From: VRUE01 sp963822295
GTDB taxonomy: Bacteria > Actinomycetota > Thermoleophilia > Solirubrobacterales > 70-9
DNA length: 64,000 bases
Reading direction: 5' to 3'
NCBI GenBank assembly: GCA_963822295.1
Contig: CAWGHD010000002.1
Coordinates: 868,001 to 932,000, forward strand
Shown here: positions 41,480 to 49,246 of the stretch, one piece after another
Position numbering within the stretch: the stretch's first letter is position 1
Layout: every line of letters begins with the position of its first letter
Notes under the pieces: model-generated
The model's input: the letters and a program-made list of their open reading frames with translations, nothing else
What the model was told of the DNA's origin: nothing
Database searches by the model: none
Translations under genes and position numbers: made by a program

Positions 41480-42955
41480 CTAGAAAGCGCGGGCCGTGGC
41501 CCTGACCATGACGGAGGGCCGCCCGGCGCCCGGCAGATCGGCGAGGACCCTCGCGACGCCCGGGTCGGGCCGCAGCCGTATCCAGCGCGCGGTGCCGGCT
41601 CCGACGATCGCCCGGGTCCTGGCGATCACGGGGCCGGCCGGGAGCAGCTCGGCGGCGTTTCCTCGCACGACCAGATCGACGGTCGCGATGCAGGTGCTGC
41701 TGCAGCGGACCTTCGCGCGAGCGCCCCGGTCGATCAGTCCCTGCGCGGTGTCGGGGACCTGGACCCCCAGGACGAGGACCCGCACGCGCCTCGCCCGCTC
41801 TCGCTCTCGCTCTCGCAGGCCGTGGGTGGGCCCGTCCGGCTGGCCGGAATCGCTGCCTCCATCATCGGGGAAGACCGGCGGCAGGTTGAGCCACTCGATC
41901 TGCTCGCAGTCGTCGTAGACGATGTCGACGTTGGTCTCCCCGATCGCGCGGTCGGGCGGGCTTGCCGGATCTCCGCAGGAGACGGCGTCGGCCTGACGGC
42001 CGTCCCGAGCGTCGATCACGTTGGGCAGTGAGCTGCCCGTGAGTTTGTCGGCGAATGGCCCGCCGATCAGGTTCTCGAAGTCGGAGGGTGTGTCGTTCGC
42101 TTTCTGCAACGAGACGGCGATCGGGCCGGTGGCTTTCGCGTAGCTGAGCGTGTCGGTCCCGGAACCCCCCGAGAGCCGGGTGAAATGGTCGTCCTGGTCG
42201 TAGACCAGATCGTCTCCGGCTTCGCCGTCGGCGGATCCGGAGTTCACCGTGGCGAGGGTGTCGTTGCCCTCACCGCCGTCGAGGCTGGGCCAGGCGACGG
42301 TCACCGGGCCGGCGAAGAACGACGAGTTCCCGTCGGCCGTGATCAGGTCGGAACCTCCGTCGCCCCTCACGCCGAAGAATGGGAGTTTGGCGAAGGTGAA
42401 GTCGATGTCGTCGTCCCCATTGAGTTTCGCCCCGTTCTGCCCACTCGCCAATCCCCCGATCACGATCGAGTCCGGGCCGGCTGTTCCCACGATCCCGAGC
42501 GAGCCTTTCTGACCGGTCCCATTCGAGGTGATCTCGATCTCGTCATCGCCGCTCTCGGGATCGGCGCCGGGCGCGAAGGGGCCGCCGCTGAGATCGATCT
42601 CGAGCGAGCTGTCGAACCCCGGCCTGATCTCGATCCGCGTGATCTCGTCGACGGTCGGCGTGGCGTCACCGCCGCAAATGATCTGAATTCCCTGCCACCG
42701 CCAGACCTGGACCTCGTCTCCTACACGGACGACGCGAATGTTCGGGCTGACGAGGGTCGGTTCGCCACGATCCCACACGTAAGGGTTGCCGTCCACTGTC
42801 AGCGCCGCCTCCCCCGGAGCCTTCGCGCAGGTGACGAAGTCAGCGGGAGTCGCCGCCGGGGCAGCCGGCGCGATCGCCCCGAGGATCAGCGTCGCGACGG
42901 CGAGCGCCGCCGTCAGGCAAACCCCTCTGGAAAGACGCCTCCACATCAGCCTCAA
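41480..42955 (-). CDS. Secreted RTX-like calcium-binding-type protein
   Basis: 491 residues with a signal peptide (RGVCLTAALAVATLILGAIA, cleavage near APA-ATP). The middle carries hemolysin-type Gly/Asp motifs (LDGGEGNDTLATVNSGSADG, EAGDDLVYDQDD, LSGGSGTDTLSYAKATG, IGGPFADKLTGSSLPNVIDA), which usually bind Ca. A Pro/Gly linker and an RERERER run encoded by a hexamer repeat (41797-41816) lead into a C-terminal beta domain (KVRCSSTCIATVDLVVRG) of the type frequent in Solirubrobacterales exported proteins (recalled). It is analogous to the gene at 4366. Enzymatic function was not recognised. Confidence 0.83.
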   Translation of the reverse strand: MRLMWRRLSRGVCLTAALAVATLILGAIAPAAPAATPADFVTCAKAPGEAALTVDGNPYVWDRGEPTLVSPNIRVVRVGDEVQVWRWQGIQIICGGDATPTVDEITRIEIRPGFDSSLEIDLSGGPFAPGADPESGDDEIEITSNGTGQKGSLGIVGTAGPDSIVIGGLASGQNGAKLNGDDDIDFTFAKLPFFGVRGDGGSDLITADGNSSFFAGPVTVAWPSLDGGEGNDTLATVNSGSADGEAGDDLVYDQDDHFTRLSGGSGTDTLSYAKATGPIAVSLQKANDTPSDFENLIGGPFADKLTGSSLPNVIDARDGRQADAVSCGDPASPPDRAIGETNVDIVYDDCEQIEWLNLPPVFPDDGGSDSGQPDGPTHGLRERERERARRVRVLVLGVQVPDTAQGLIDRGARAKVRCSSTCIATVDLVVRGNAAELLPAGPVIARTRAIVGAGTARWIRLRPDPGVARVLADLPGAGRPSVMVRATARAF

Positions 42956-43036
42956 TCCTCTCCGGACCTATCGATGCAGCGTTTCCGTGGCGTTTCAGAA
43001 TCTAGGTGATTCCGCGCCGGGGTATGACGGCCGGCG

Positions 43037-44020
43037 TCAGCCGGCGCAGACCCAGGCGCCGCCGCCGGAGTCGGCCCAGATTTCGGCGGCGATGCGGTCC
43101 TGTTCGGCTTTCGGGGCTTCGTGGGGGGCGCCCTCGCCGCCGTAGAGGTCCCAGGTCGAGGGGATGATCTGGTAGGCGCCGCCGGCGCCGCTGGAGGGGT
43201 TGAGGGCGCCGTAGTTGCCGCCCGACTCGCACATCACGATGTAGGCGGGGATCGAGTAGGGACCGCCGAGCCAGCGGCCGACCTCTTCTTCGGCCGCGGC
43301 GCGGCTCGCCGCTTCCGCGGCTTCGATCTCACCGACCCAGGTGCCGATCTTCTCTTTGAGGCCCGCGAGGGAGGCCTCGCGGGCGGCGGCAACCGAGTCG
43401 AGCTCGGCCGCCGCCGATTCGGCCTGGCCGCGCACCGCGGACACTTCCGAGCGGGCCGAGGCCAGGCGCGCGTTGTAGGCGTCCGCCCTCTCCTTGAGGT
43501 CGGCGACGCGCAGCAGCTCGCGGTGCACCTCTTCGCGGACCTGCTGGACGCGGCCGGCGAGGGCGGTGTCGAATTCCTCGATCTGATCGAGGTACTCGGT
43601 GCGCGTGGTCAGTTCGTCGAAGTCCGCGGAGCCGAGGATCAGGCTTGCCTCGCTCGGGGTGCCGGTTTCGTAGATCGCGATGAGCCGCTCGGCGAGGGCG
43701 GCGCGCGCCCTGTGCAGGCGGCGCCTCTCCTCGGCGACGCGGCGCTGGGAGCGCTCGACCTCGGTCGCCAGCACCGCGGCGCGCTCCTCGCCGATGGCGA
43801 GCAACCCGCTCAGCTCTTCCTCGCGGGCGGCGGCCTCGGCGGCCTGCTGCCGGGCGCCGGCGAGCTCTTCCTGGGCGGCGCGCAGCTCGGCCGCGATCGT
43901 GCCGGCTTCGCTCTTCGCCGACTCGACCTTCGACTCGAGCGAGTCGATCTCGGTCGCGCCGGCAGCTCCCGCGCTGAGCAGGGCAAGCAGGGAGATCGCT
44001 GTAGCTACCTTCGCGCGCAC
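43037..44020 (-). CDS. Exported coiled-coil protein with C-terminal Rpf/transglycosylase-like domain
   Basis: 327 residues from GTG 44020. A signal peptide (AKVATAISLLALLSAGAAGA) is followed by a long coiled coil (about residues 24-240, repeated Ala/Glu/Arg heptads such as LAGARQQAAEAAAREEELSG), as in CwlO/RipA-type N-terminal regions. The last ~75 residues (IPAYIVMCESGGNYGALNPS, GAGGAYQIIPSTWDLYGG, AEIWADSGGGAWVCAG) match the resuscitation-promoting factor/transglycosylase-like fold, with a catalytic Glu in CESGGNY. It should cleave peptidoglycan. The coiled coil may hold it inactive or recruit FtsEX (inference by analogy). Confidence 0.9.
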   Translation of the reverse strand: MRAKVATAISLLALLSAGAAGATEIDSLESKVESAKSEAGTIAAELRAAQEELAGARQQAAEAAAREEELSGLLAIGEERAAVLATEVERSQRRVAEERRRLHRARAALAERLIAIYETGTPSEASLILGSADFDELTTRTEYLDQIEEFDTALAGRVQQVREEVHRELLRVADLKERADAYNARLASARSEVSAVRGQAESAAAELDSVAAAREASLAGLKEKIGTWVGEIEAAEAASRAAAEEEVGRWLGGPYSIPAYIVMCESGGNYGALNPSSGAGGAYQIIPSTWDLYGGEGAPHEAPKAEQDRIAAEIWADSGGGAWVCAG

Positions 44021-44093
44021 AAAGGCGACGAGGCTACAGGCTTTTGTTAGCGAACCCTCACAAGTTGACCATAAGCTGCAACGAAGCTTGCGG

Positions 44094-44246
44094 CTAGCCC
44101 TCGGGGACGTTGCGGGAGGCGAGATAGGCGGCGACGCCGACCGCGAGCGCGGCGAGCCCGAACCCGATTCGGATCTGGGCGCGGTAGCGACGACGCAGGA
44201 AGACGATCGAGAAGCGGATCGCGGCGCGGCCGAGCCGGTTGTACAC
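44094..44246 (-). CDS. Very small membrane protein
   Basis: 50 residues from GTG 44246, two bases after the argG stop. A basic N-terminal half (YNRLGRAAIRFSIVFLRRRY) precedes one hydrophobic helix (IGFGLAALAVGVAAYLA) and a short polar end. It has no recognisable family. The GGGGGGCGAG just upstream could serve as Shine-Dalgarno, and spacing implies coupling to argG. It is short, so coding status is moderately supported. Confidence 0.55.
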   Translation of the reverse strand: MYNRLGRAAIRFSIVFLRRRYRAQIRIGFGLAALAVGVAAYLASRNVPEG

Positions 44247-44248
44247 GC

Positions 44249-45526
44249 CTACTCGCCCCCCTCCGCCCCGCGTTCGCGGATCCGGTGCGCGAGGCGCGAC
44301 TGCAGCGACCAGAGCTCGATGAACCCGGGCGAGGCGGCCTGCGAGAACAGCCCGCCCGACTCCGCGAAGGAGGCCAGGTCGGCGTCGTAGACGGCGTTCG
44401 GCGAGGAGCGGGTCACGACCCGGGCCCCGCCTTTGTAGAGCTGGAGGCCGATCGTCCCGGTCACCTGGGCGTTGGCGGCCTCCATGTAGGCATCGAGGTC
44501 GGAGCGCAGCGGCTCCCACCAGAGCCCGGCGTAGACGAGGTAGGCCCACTTGCGGTCGAGGCCGCCCTTGAACTGGTTCTGGTGGATCGTGCTGACCAGC
44601 TTCTCGAGCTCCTGGTGGGCGGTGAGGACGATCGCCGCCGCCGGCGCCTCGTAGATGTCGCGCACCTTGAGGCCGACGATCCGGTCCTCGATGTGGTCGA
44701 CGATCCCGACCCCGTGCCGGGCGCCGATCTCGGCGGCGGCTTCGAGCAGCCCGACCAGCTCCATGCGCTCGCCGTTCAGCCCGACCGGGACGCCCGCCTC
44801 GAACTCGACGGCGATCGTCTCGGGCTCGTCGGGCGCCTCCTCGGGCCGGGTGACGAGCTGGAAGACGTCGTCCTCGGGCGCGTGGTCGAGGTCCTCGATC
44901 CAGCGCCCCTCGGAGGAGCGGCCCCAGAGGTTGTCGTCGATCGAGTAGGGCGTCACCTCGGTCCCGCCCTTTACCGGGATGCCGTGCTCACGCGCGTAGG
45001 CGATCTCCTCCTCGCGCCCCATCTGCCAGGAGCGCACCGGCGCGATCGTCTTCAGCTCCGGCGCCAGGGTGGCGACGGTGGCCTCGATCCTGACCTGGTC
45101 GTTGCCCTTGCCCGTGCAGCCGTGCGCGATCGTGTCGCAGCCCGACTCGCGCGCATGTTCCACGGCGAGCTGCGCGATCAGCGGCCGGCCGAGGGCGGTG
45201 AAGAGCGGGTAGCCGCCGCCGTAGAGGGCGTTCGACCTGATCGCCGGGACGATGAAGTCGCGGGCGAAGCGCTCGCGCGCGTCGACGACGCGGCACTCGA
45301 GCGCGCCCAGCCGCCGCGCCTTGTCCTCGATCACCCCGTAGTCCTCGCCCGGCTGGCCGAGGTTGACCGTCAGGCAGACCACCTCGGCCTCGTAGGAGTC
45401 CTGGATCCACTTCAGCATCACGCTCGTGTCGAGGCCGCCCGAGTAGAGCAGGAGGACGCGTTTGACCTCGGCCGGGTCGGCCTCGTAGCTGGCGGTGGGC
45501 TTGTCGTTCATCGGGTCGGCGCTCAT
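44249..45526 (-). CDS. argG: Argininosuccinate synthase
   Basis: 425 residues. Joins citrulline and aspartate with ATP, the penultimate arginine step. The ATP PP-motif is LLLYSGGLDTSVMLKWIQ, followed by CLTVNLGQPGEDYG, the citrulline/Asp block AHGCTGKGNDQVRIE, and TPYSIDDNLWGRSSEGRWIE. The C-terminal region GLDRKWAYLVYAGLWWEPLR is the tetramer arm. ATG 45526 is used; an ATG at 45511 is possible. The gene is apart from argCJBD and divergent from the sortase, with 46 bases between starts. Confidence 0.96.
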   Translation of the reverse strand: MSADPMNDKPTASYEADPAEVKRVLLLYSGGLDTSVMLKWIQDSYEAEVVCLTVNLGQPGEDYGVIEDKARRLGALECRVVDARERFARDFIVPAIRSNALYGGGYPLFTALGRPLIAQLAVEHARESGCDTIAHGCTGKGNDQVRIEATVATLAPELKTIAPVRSWQMGREEEIAYAREHGIPVKGGTEVTPYSIDDNLWGRSSEGRWIEDLDHAPEDDVFQLVTRPEEAPDEPETIAVEFEAGVPVGLNGERMELVGLLEAAAEIGARHGVGIVDHIEDRIVGLKVRDIYEAPAAAIVLTAHQELEKLVSTIHQNQFKGGLDRKWAYLVYAGLWWEPLRSDLDAYMEAANAQVTGTIGLQLYKGGARVVTRSSPNAVYDADLASFAESGGLFSQAASPGFIELWSLQSRLAHRIRERGAEGGE

Positions 45527-45572
45527 CGGAGGCGAAAGTCTCGCATGCCTCCGGCGAGCACGGCTGACACCG

Positions 45573-46265
45573 GTGGCAGACTCTCTGCCGGTGCACCGCG
45601 CCGGCCACATCCTCTCGATCGCCCTGATCACCGCCGGGATCGTCGTGATCCTCGACGCCGGCATCACGCTCGCGCACCAGGAGCCGCTCTCGGCGATCTA
45701 CGGATCGGTCAAGCAGAGGGAAGCGGAGAACCAGCTCGAGAAGATCGAAGCCGACTACGCGAGCGACCCGGTGAGCAGGGCCGTGTCCCGCGCGCGGACC
45801 GAACGCAGGCGGCTCAGCCTGCTCGCCGACCGCTTCGCTGCCCAGGCCGGCACCGGGGAGCCGATCGGCCGCATCATCGCCCCCTCGATGGGCGGGCTCG
45901 ACGCCGTCGTGATCCAGGGCACGGACGAGGGCAGCCTGCAGCAGGGGCCGGGCCACTATCCGGAGACGCCGTTCCCCGGACAGGGGGGCACGGTGGGCAT
46001 CGCCGGCCACCGCACCACCTACGGGGCGCCGTTCAACCAGATCGACTCGGTCGAGGAGGGCGACCGGATCGTTCTCGAAATGCCCTACGGCAGGTTCGAC
46101 TACGAAGTGCAGAAGACCTCGATCGTCTATCCGACCGACGTCGGGGTGGTGCGGCCGATGGGATACGAGCGCCTCGTCCTCAGCGCCTGCCACCCGCTCT
46201 ACAGCGCCGAGCAGCGCTTCATCGTCTTCGCCCGGCTGCTGCGGGCGAAGGTGGCGAAACGCTAG
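45573..46265 (+). CDS. Class E/D-type sortase
   Basis: About 230 residues. An N-terminal membrane anchor (HILSIALITAGIVVILDAGI) is followed by a linker coiled region and the sortase domain. The catalytic His is in VGIAGHRTTYGAPFNQ, the Cys in LVLSACHPLYSAEQ, and the Arg in QRFIVFARLL, the full TLXTC-like arrangement. It anchors or assembles surface proteins at the cell wall. Start is GTG 45573 (GTG 45591 is possible), neither with a clear Shine-Dalgarno. No LPXTG-type substrate was noticed nearby. Confidence 0.9.
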   Translation: MADSLPVHRAGHILSIALITAGIVVILDAGITLAHQEPLSAIYGSVKQREAENQLEKIEADYASDPVSRAVSRARTERRRLSLLADRFAAQAGTGEPIGRIIAPSMGGLDAVVIQGTDEGSLQQGPGHYPETPFPGQGGTVGIAGHRTTYGAPFNQIDSVEEGDRIVLEMPYGRFDYEVQKTSIVYPTDVGVVRPMGYERLVLSACHPLYSAEQRFIVFARLLRAKVAKR

Positions 46266-46271
46266 GCCCGC

Positions 46272-46640
46272 CTAGGGAGCTTCGATCCCGCCGCTTCCGC
46301 CTTCTTCCTCAGGCGGCGCTTCGGTCGTTTCCGTCGTCGTCGGCTCGACCGTTTCGGTCGTCGTTTCCTCGGGCTCCGTCGTCTCCGCCTCGGTCGTCTC
46401 GGTGCTCTCCGTGGTCTCGGTCGAGTCCTCGGTCTCCGTGGTCGGCTCGGTGGTTTCGATCGTCGGTGTCGTCTCGACGGTCGCGGAGCCGTCGTCGTCG
46501 CCGCCCGCGATCACGACGATCGCGATCAGGAGGCCGACGATCACGGCCGCCAGGGCCGCGACCAGCAGGCGCATGTTGCCGTGCGGCCGCTCGTCGGGAT
46601 CCTCGGGCCTGCCCATCATCCTGGTCGGGTCCTCGTGCAT
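46272..46640 (-). CDS. Single-pass membrane protein with Thr/Glu-rich extracellular tail
   Basis: 122 residues. A short charged N-terminus (MHEDPTRMMGRPEDPDERPH) precedes one helix (MRLLVAALAAVIVGLLIAIV). The remaining ~75 residues are nearly all Thr, Glu and Pro (blocks such as TTETEDSTETTESTETTEA), ending GGSGGIEAP. The tail resembles a glycosylated or extended wall-spanning stalk. There is no LPXTG motif. The start lies three bases from the stop of the coiled-coil gene at 46644, so the two are co-transcribed. Convergent with the sortase, six bases apart. Confidence 0.75.
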   Translation of the reverse strand: MHEDPTRMMGRPEDPDERPHGNMRLLVAALAAVIVGLLIAIVVIAGGDDDGSATVETTPTIETTEPTTETEDSTETTESTETTEAETTEPEETTTETVEPTTTETTEAPPEEEGGSGGIEAP

Positions 46641-46643
46641 CGC

Positions 46644-47186
46644 CTAGCCCTCCGGTCCGAGTATCGCGTCGAGGATCTCGTTGGTGTCCTCGATCTGAAA
46701 TCCGCTGCGCAGCCTCATCTCGATCTCCGAGCGGCTGGAGCCCGAGACCGCCATCTGGGTGGCGAGGAGCCTGGCGGCGGCGGAGCCGCCATGGGCCGCA
46801 GCCGGCGGCGCCTCGACCGGGGGCGGGGCCGCCTCGACCGGCGGGGGCGGGAACTCGGCCGCGGGGGGCTCCTCGCGTGGGGGCTCTTCCGGGGCGGGCC
46901 GCTCTTCGGCGCGCGGCGCAGGTGGCGGCTGCACGGGCCTCAACAGCGGCTCCGCGGCCGCGGCTTCGCCTCCCTGCTGCTCGAGCCTGTCGGCCGCCTC
47001 GCGCAGCCGCTCGGCGACCATCCGGTCGGCGCGCGACTGCGCCTCCTGGAGGTAGCGCTGCGCTTCCTTCTCGGCGTCGTCGATCACGTTGAGCGCCGCG
47101 CGCTCGGCGGCGTCGACGATCGCCGCAAGCCGCTCGGCGGCTTTGGCGGCCGGCGGGGAGGGCCCGGAGTCCTTGGAGCTACCCAT
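46644..47186 (-). CDS. Coiled-coil protein, DivIVA-like character, unknown function
   Basis: 180 residues, soluble. Residues ~12-70 form a coiled coil with DivIVA/FtsB-style AEK repeats (AAERAALNVIDDAEKEAQRY, LQEAQSRADRMVAERLREAA). A Pro/Glu-rich linker of ~60 residues follows. A short conserved-looking C-terminal helix pair ends it (ATQMAVSGSSRSEIEMRLRS, GFQIEDTNEILDAILG). No enzyme motif. It lies 13 bases downstream of argD in the same direction and probably links the arg operon to the membrane gene downstream. Confidence 0.72.
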   Translation of the reverse strand: MGSSKDSGPSPPAAKAAERLAAIVDAAERAALNVIDDAEKEAQRYLQEAQSRADRMVAERLREAADRLEQQGGEAAAAEPLLRPVQPPPAPRAEERPAPEEPPREEPPAAEFPPPPVEAAPPPVEAPPAAAHGGSAAARLLATQMAVSGSSRSEIEMRLRSGFQIEDTNEILDAILGPEG

Positions 47187-47198
47187 GTCCGGCGTAGC

Positions 47199-48383
47199 TT
47201 AGAGAGCGCTCAGGAGCGATTCGCCGATCAGGGCGGAGGCTCTTTCGATCTGCTCGGCGTCCACCGTCAGCGGCGGCAGCAGGCGCAGCGTGCCCGGCTC
47301 GGGGACGTTGACGATCAGGCCGCGCTCGAGCAGGTCCGCGCCGACGGCGGCGGCGTCGATCCCCGCGGCGAGGCCGACGCCGACCATCAGGCCGCGGCCG
47401 CGCACCTCGCTCACCCCCTCGAGGGCGAGGAGCCGCTCGCGCAGGGCCGTGCCCAGCTCCCGCACGCCGCGCAGCAGCGCCGGGTCGTCGACGATCTCGA
47501 GCACGGCGAGGGCCGCGGCGGCGGCGACCGGCCCGCCGGCGAACGTGGACCCGTGGTCGCCGGGCTCCAGCACCTCCCCGGCCTCCGGGCTGGTCAGGCA
47601 GGCGCCGATCGGGAAGCCGCCGCCGAGCGCCTTCGCCGAGGTCAGGACGTCCGGGCGAACGGGCGTCTGCTCATACGCCCAGAGCGAGCCGGTCCGCCCC
47701 ATCCCGGTCTGGATCTCATCGAAGATGAGGAGCGCGCCGGCCTCATCGCAGGCGGCGCGGGCGGCGTGCAGCGCCTCTTCGTCGATCGGGTAGACGCCGC
47801 TCTCACCCTGGATCGGCTCGATCAGGACCGCGGCGGTGCGCTCACCGACGGCGCCGCGCAGGGCCTCGGCGTCGTTGAGCGGAACGGAGCGGAAGCCGGA
47901 CAGCATCGGCCCGAGCGCCTCGTTCTGAGCCAGCGCCGGGGTCGCCGCCAGCGACCCGTAGGTGCGCCCGTGGAAGTCGCGCTCGAAGCTGACGATCTCC
48001 GGCTCGGCGATGCCCCTGCCGTGGGCGTGCTTGCGGGCGATCTTGATCGCGCACTCGTTCGCCTCGGTCCCGGAGTTGGAGAAGAAGGCGCGGCCGCCGA
48101 GGCTCGACTCCGAGAGCCGCTCGGCGAGCCGCACCATCGGCTCGGTGTAGAAGAGGTTGGAGACGTGGGCCAGCCGGCCGGCCTGCTCGCGCACCGCCTC
48201 GACCACCTCCGGGTTGCAGTGGCCGACCGAGCAGACCGAGATGCCGGCCAGGAAGTCGAGGTACTCGCGCCCCTCCGCGTCCCAGAGCACCGCGCCCTCG
48301 CCGCGGACGAACTCCACCGGCGCCCGCCTGTAGGTCTGCATCAGGTAGCGCTGCTCGAGCGCCTGGAGCTCGGTCAGCTCCAT
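47199..48383 (-). CDS. argD: Acetylornithine aminotransferase
   Basis: 394-residue class III PLP aminotransferase converting acetylglutamate semialdehyde to N-acetylornithine. Blocks are VGHCNPEVVEAVREQAGRLA, FFSNSGTEANECAIKIARKH, SFERDFHGRTYGSLAAT, LIFDEIQTGMGRTGSLWAYE and the PLP-Lys in LTSAKALGGGFPIGACLT. It also may act as succinyldiaminopimelate aminotransferase, as in other bacteria. ATG 48383 lies 13 bases after argB. It is the last catalytic gene of argC-J-B-D. Confidence 0.95.
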   Translation of the reverse strand: MELTELQALEQRYLMQTYRRAPVEFVRGEGAVLWDAEGREYLDFLAGISVCSVGHCNPEVVEAVREQAGRLAHVSNLFYTEPMVRLAERLSESSLGGRAFFSNSGTEANECAIKIARKHAHGRGIAEPEIVSFERDFHGRTYGSLAATPALAQNEALGPMLSGFRSVPLNDAEALRGAVGERTAAVLIEPIQGESGVYPIDEEALHAARAACDEAGALLIFDEIQTGMGRTGSLWAYEQTPVRPDVLTSAKALGGGFPIGACLTSPEAGEVLEPGDHGSTFAGGPVAAAAALAVLEIVDDPALLRGVRELGTALRERLLALEGVSEVRGRGLMVGVGLAAGIDAAAVGADLLERGLIVNVPEPGTLRLLPPLTVDAEQIERASALIGESLLSAL

Positions 48384-48396
48384 CTCGCCGACCCGC

Positions 48397-49236
48397 TCAC
48401 GGCGTGACCATCGTGCCGATGCCGGCGTCGGTGAAGAGCTCGAGCAGGAGGCTGTGCGGCGTGCGGCCGTCGACGATGTGGGCGGACTGGCCGCCGCCGT
48501 TGATCGCGTCCACGCAGGCGGTCAGCTTCGGCCGCATGCCGCCGTCGATCCCCGCCAGCTTCTCCTCGACCTCGGCGACGGTCGCGCGGGAGATCAGGCT
48601 GCCCTCGTCGTCGGGGTCGGCGAGCCAGCCGACGACGTCGGTGAGGAAGATCGCCTTGTAGGCGCCGAGCGCGGCGGCGACCTTGCCCGCCGCCTCGTCG
48701 GCGTTGACGTTGTAGGGGTGGCCGTCGCGGTCGGCGGCGGAGGAGGCGATCACCGGGATGTAGTCCTCGGCGATGTGGTTGAGGACGTCGACGTCGACCC
48801 GCTCGATCGTGCCGACGAAGCCGACCTGCTCGGCGTTCGCGACCGGCGCCACCTCGAACAGCGAGCCGTCCCCGCCGGAGAGGCCAACGGCGGGCTGCCC
48901 GGCGCGGTTCAGCCGCTGGACGATGTCGGTGTTGAGCTTGCCGAGCAGGACCATCCTGGCGACCTCGACGGTCTCCTCGTCGGAGACCCGCAGGCCCTCG
49001 TGGAAGCGGACCTCGAGCCCGAGCCGCTCCATGTGCTCGGTGATCTCCGGCCCGCCGCCGTGCACGACCACTGGGTTGAGCCCGACGTACTTGAGCAGGA
49101 CGACGTCGGTGGCGAAGGCCTCCCGCAGGCTCTCCTCGCGCATCGCGGCGCCGCCGTACTTGATCACGACCGTGCGGCCGTGGAAGTCCTTTATGTAGGG
49201 AAGGGCCTCGAGAAGGGTGTCGACGTTCGTGCTCAA
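48397..49236 (-). CDS. argB: Acetylglutamate kinase
   Basis: 279 residues of the amino-acid kinase family; phosphorylates N-acetylglutamate. The ATP and substrate motifs are VVIKYGGAAMREESLREAFA, NPVVVHGGGPEI, VEVARMVLLGKLNTDIV and LTDVVGWLADPDDEGSLI, ending with DGGMRPKLTACVDAINGGGQ. The start is TTG 49236, with GGAG four bases upstream, 10 bases after the argJ stop. The C-terminal DGRTPHSLLLELFTDAGIGT is complete. Arginine feedback inhibition is usual when an N-terminal helix is present; here the N-terminus is short. Confidence 0.95.
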   Translation of the reverse strand: MSTNVDTLLEALPYIKDFHGRTVVIKYGGAAMREESLREAFATDVVLLKYVGLNPVVVHGGGPEITEHMERLGLEVRFHEGLRVSDEETVEVARMVLLGKLNTDIVQRLNRAGQPAVGLSGGDGSLFEVAPVANAEQVGFVGTIERVDVDVLNHIAEDYIPVIASSAADRDGHPYNVNADEAAGKVAAALGAYKAIFLTDVVGWLADPDDEGSLISRATVAEVEEKLAGIDGGMRPKLTACVDAINGGGQSAHIVDGRTPHSLLLELFTDAGIGTMVTP

Positions 49237-49246
49237 AGGGTCTCCA

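Noticed and set aside
45527..45667. Extended argG start giving a 472-residue protein
   Set aside because: The extra N-terminus overlaps the sortase start on the other strand and shows no homology-like sequence; ATG 45526 gives the normal length.
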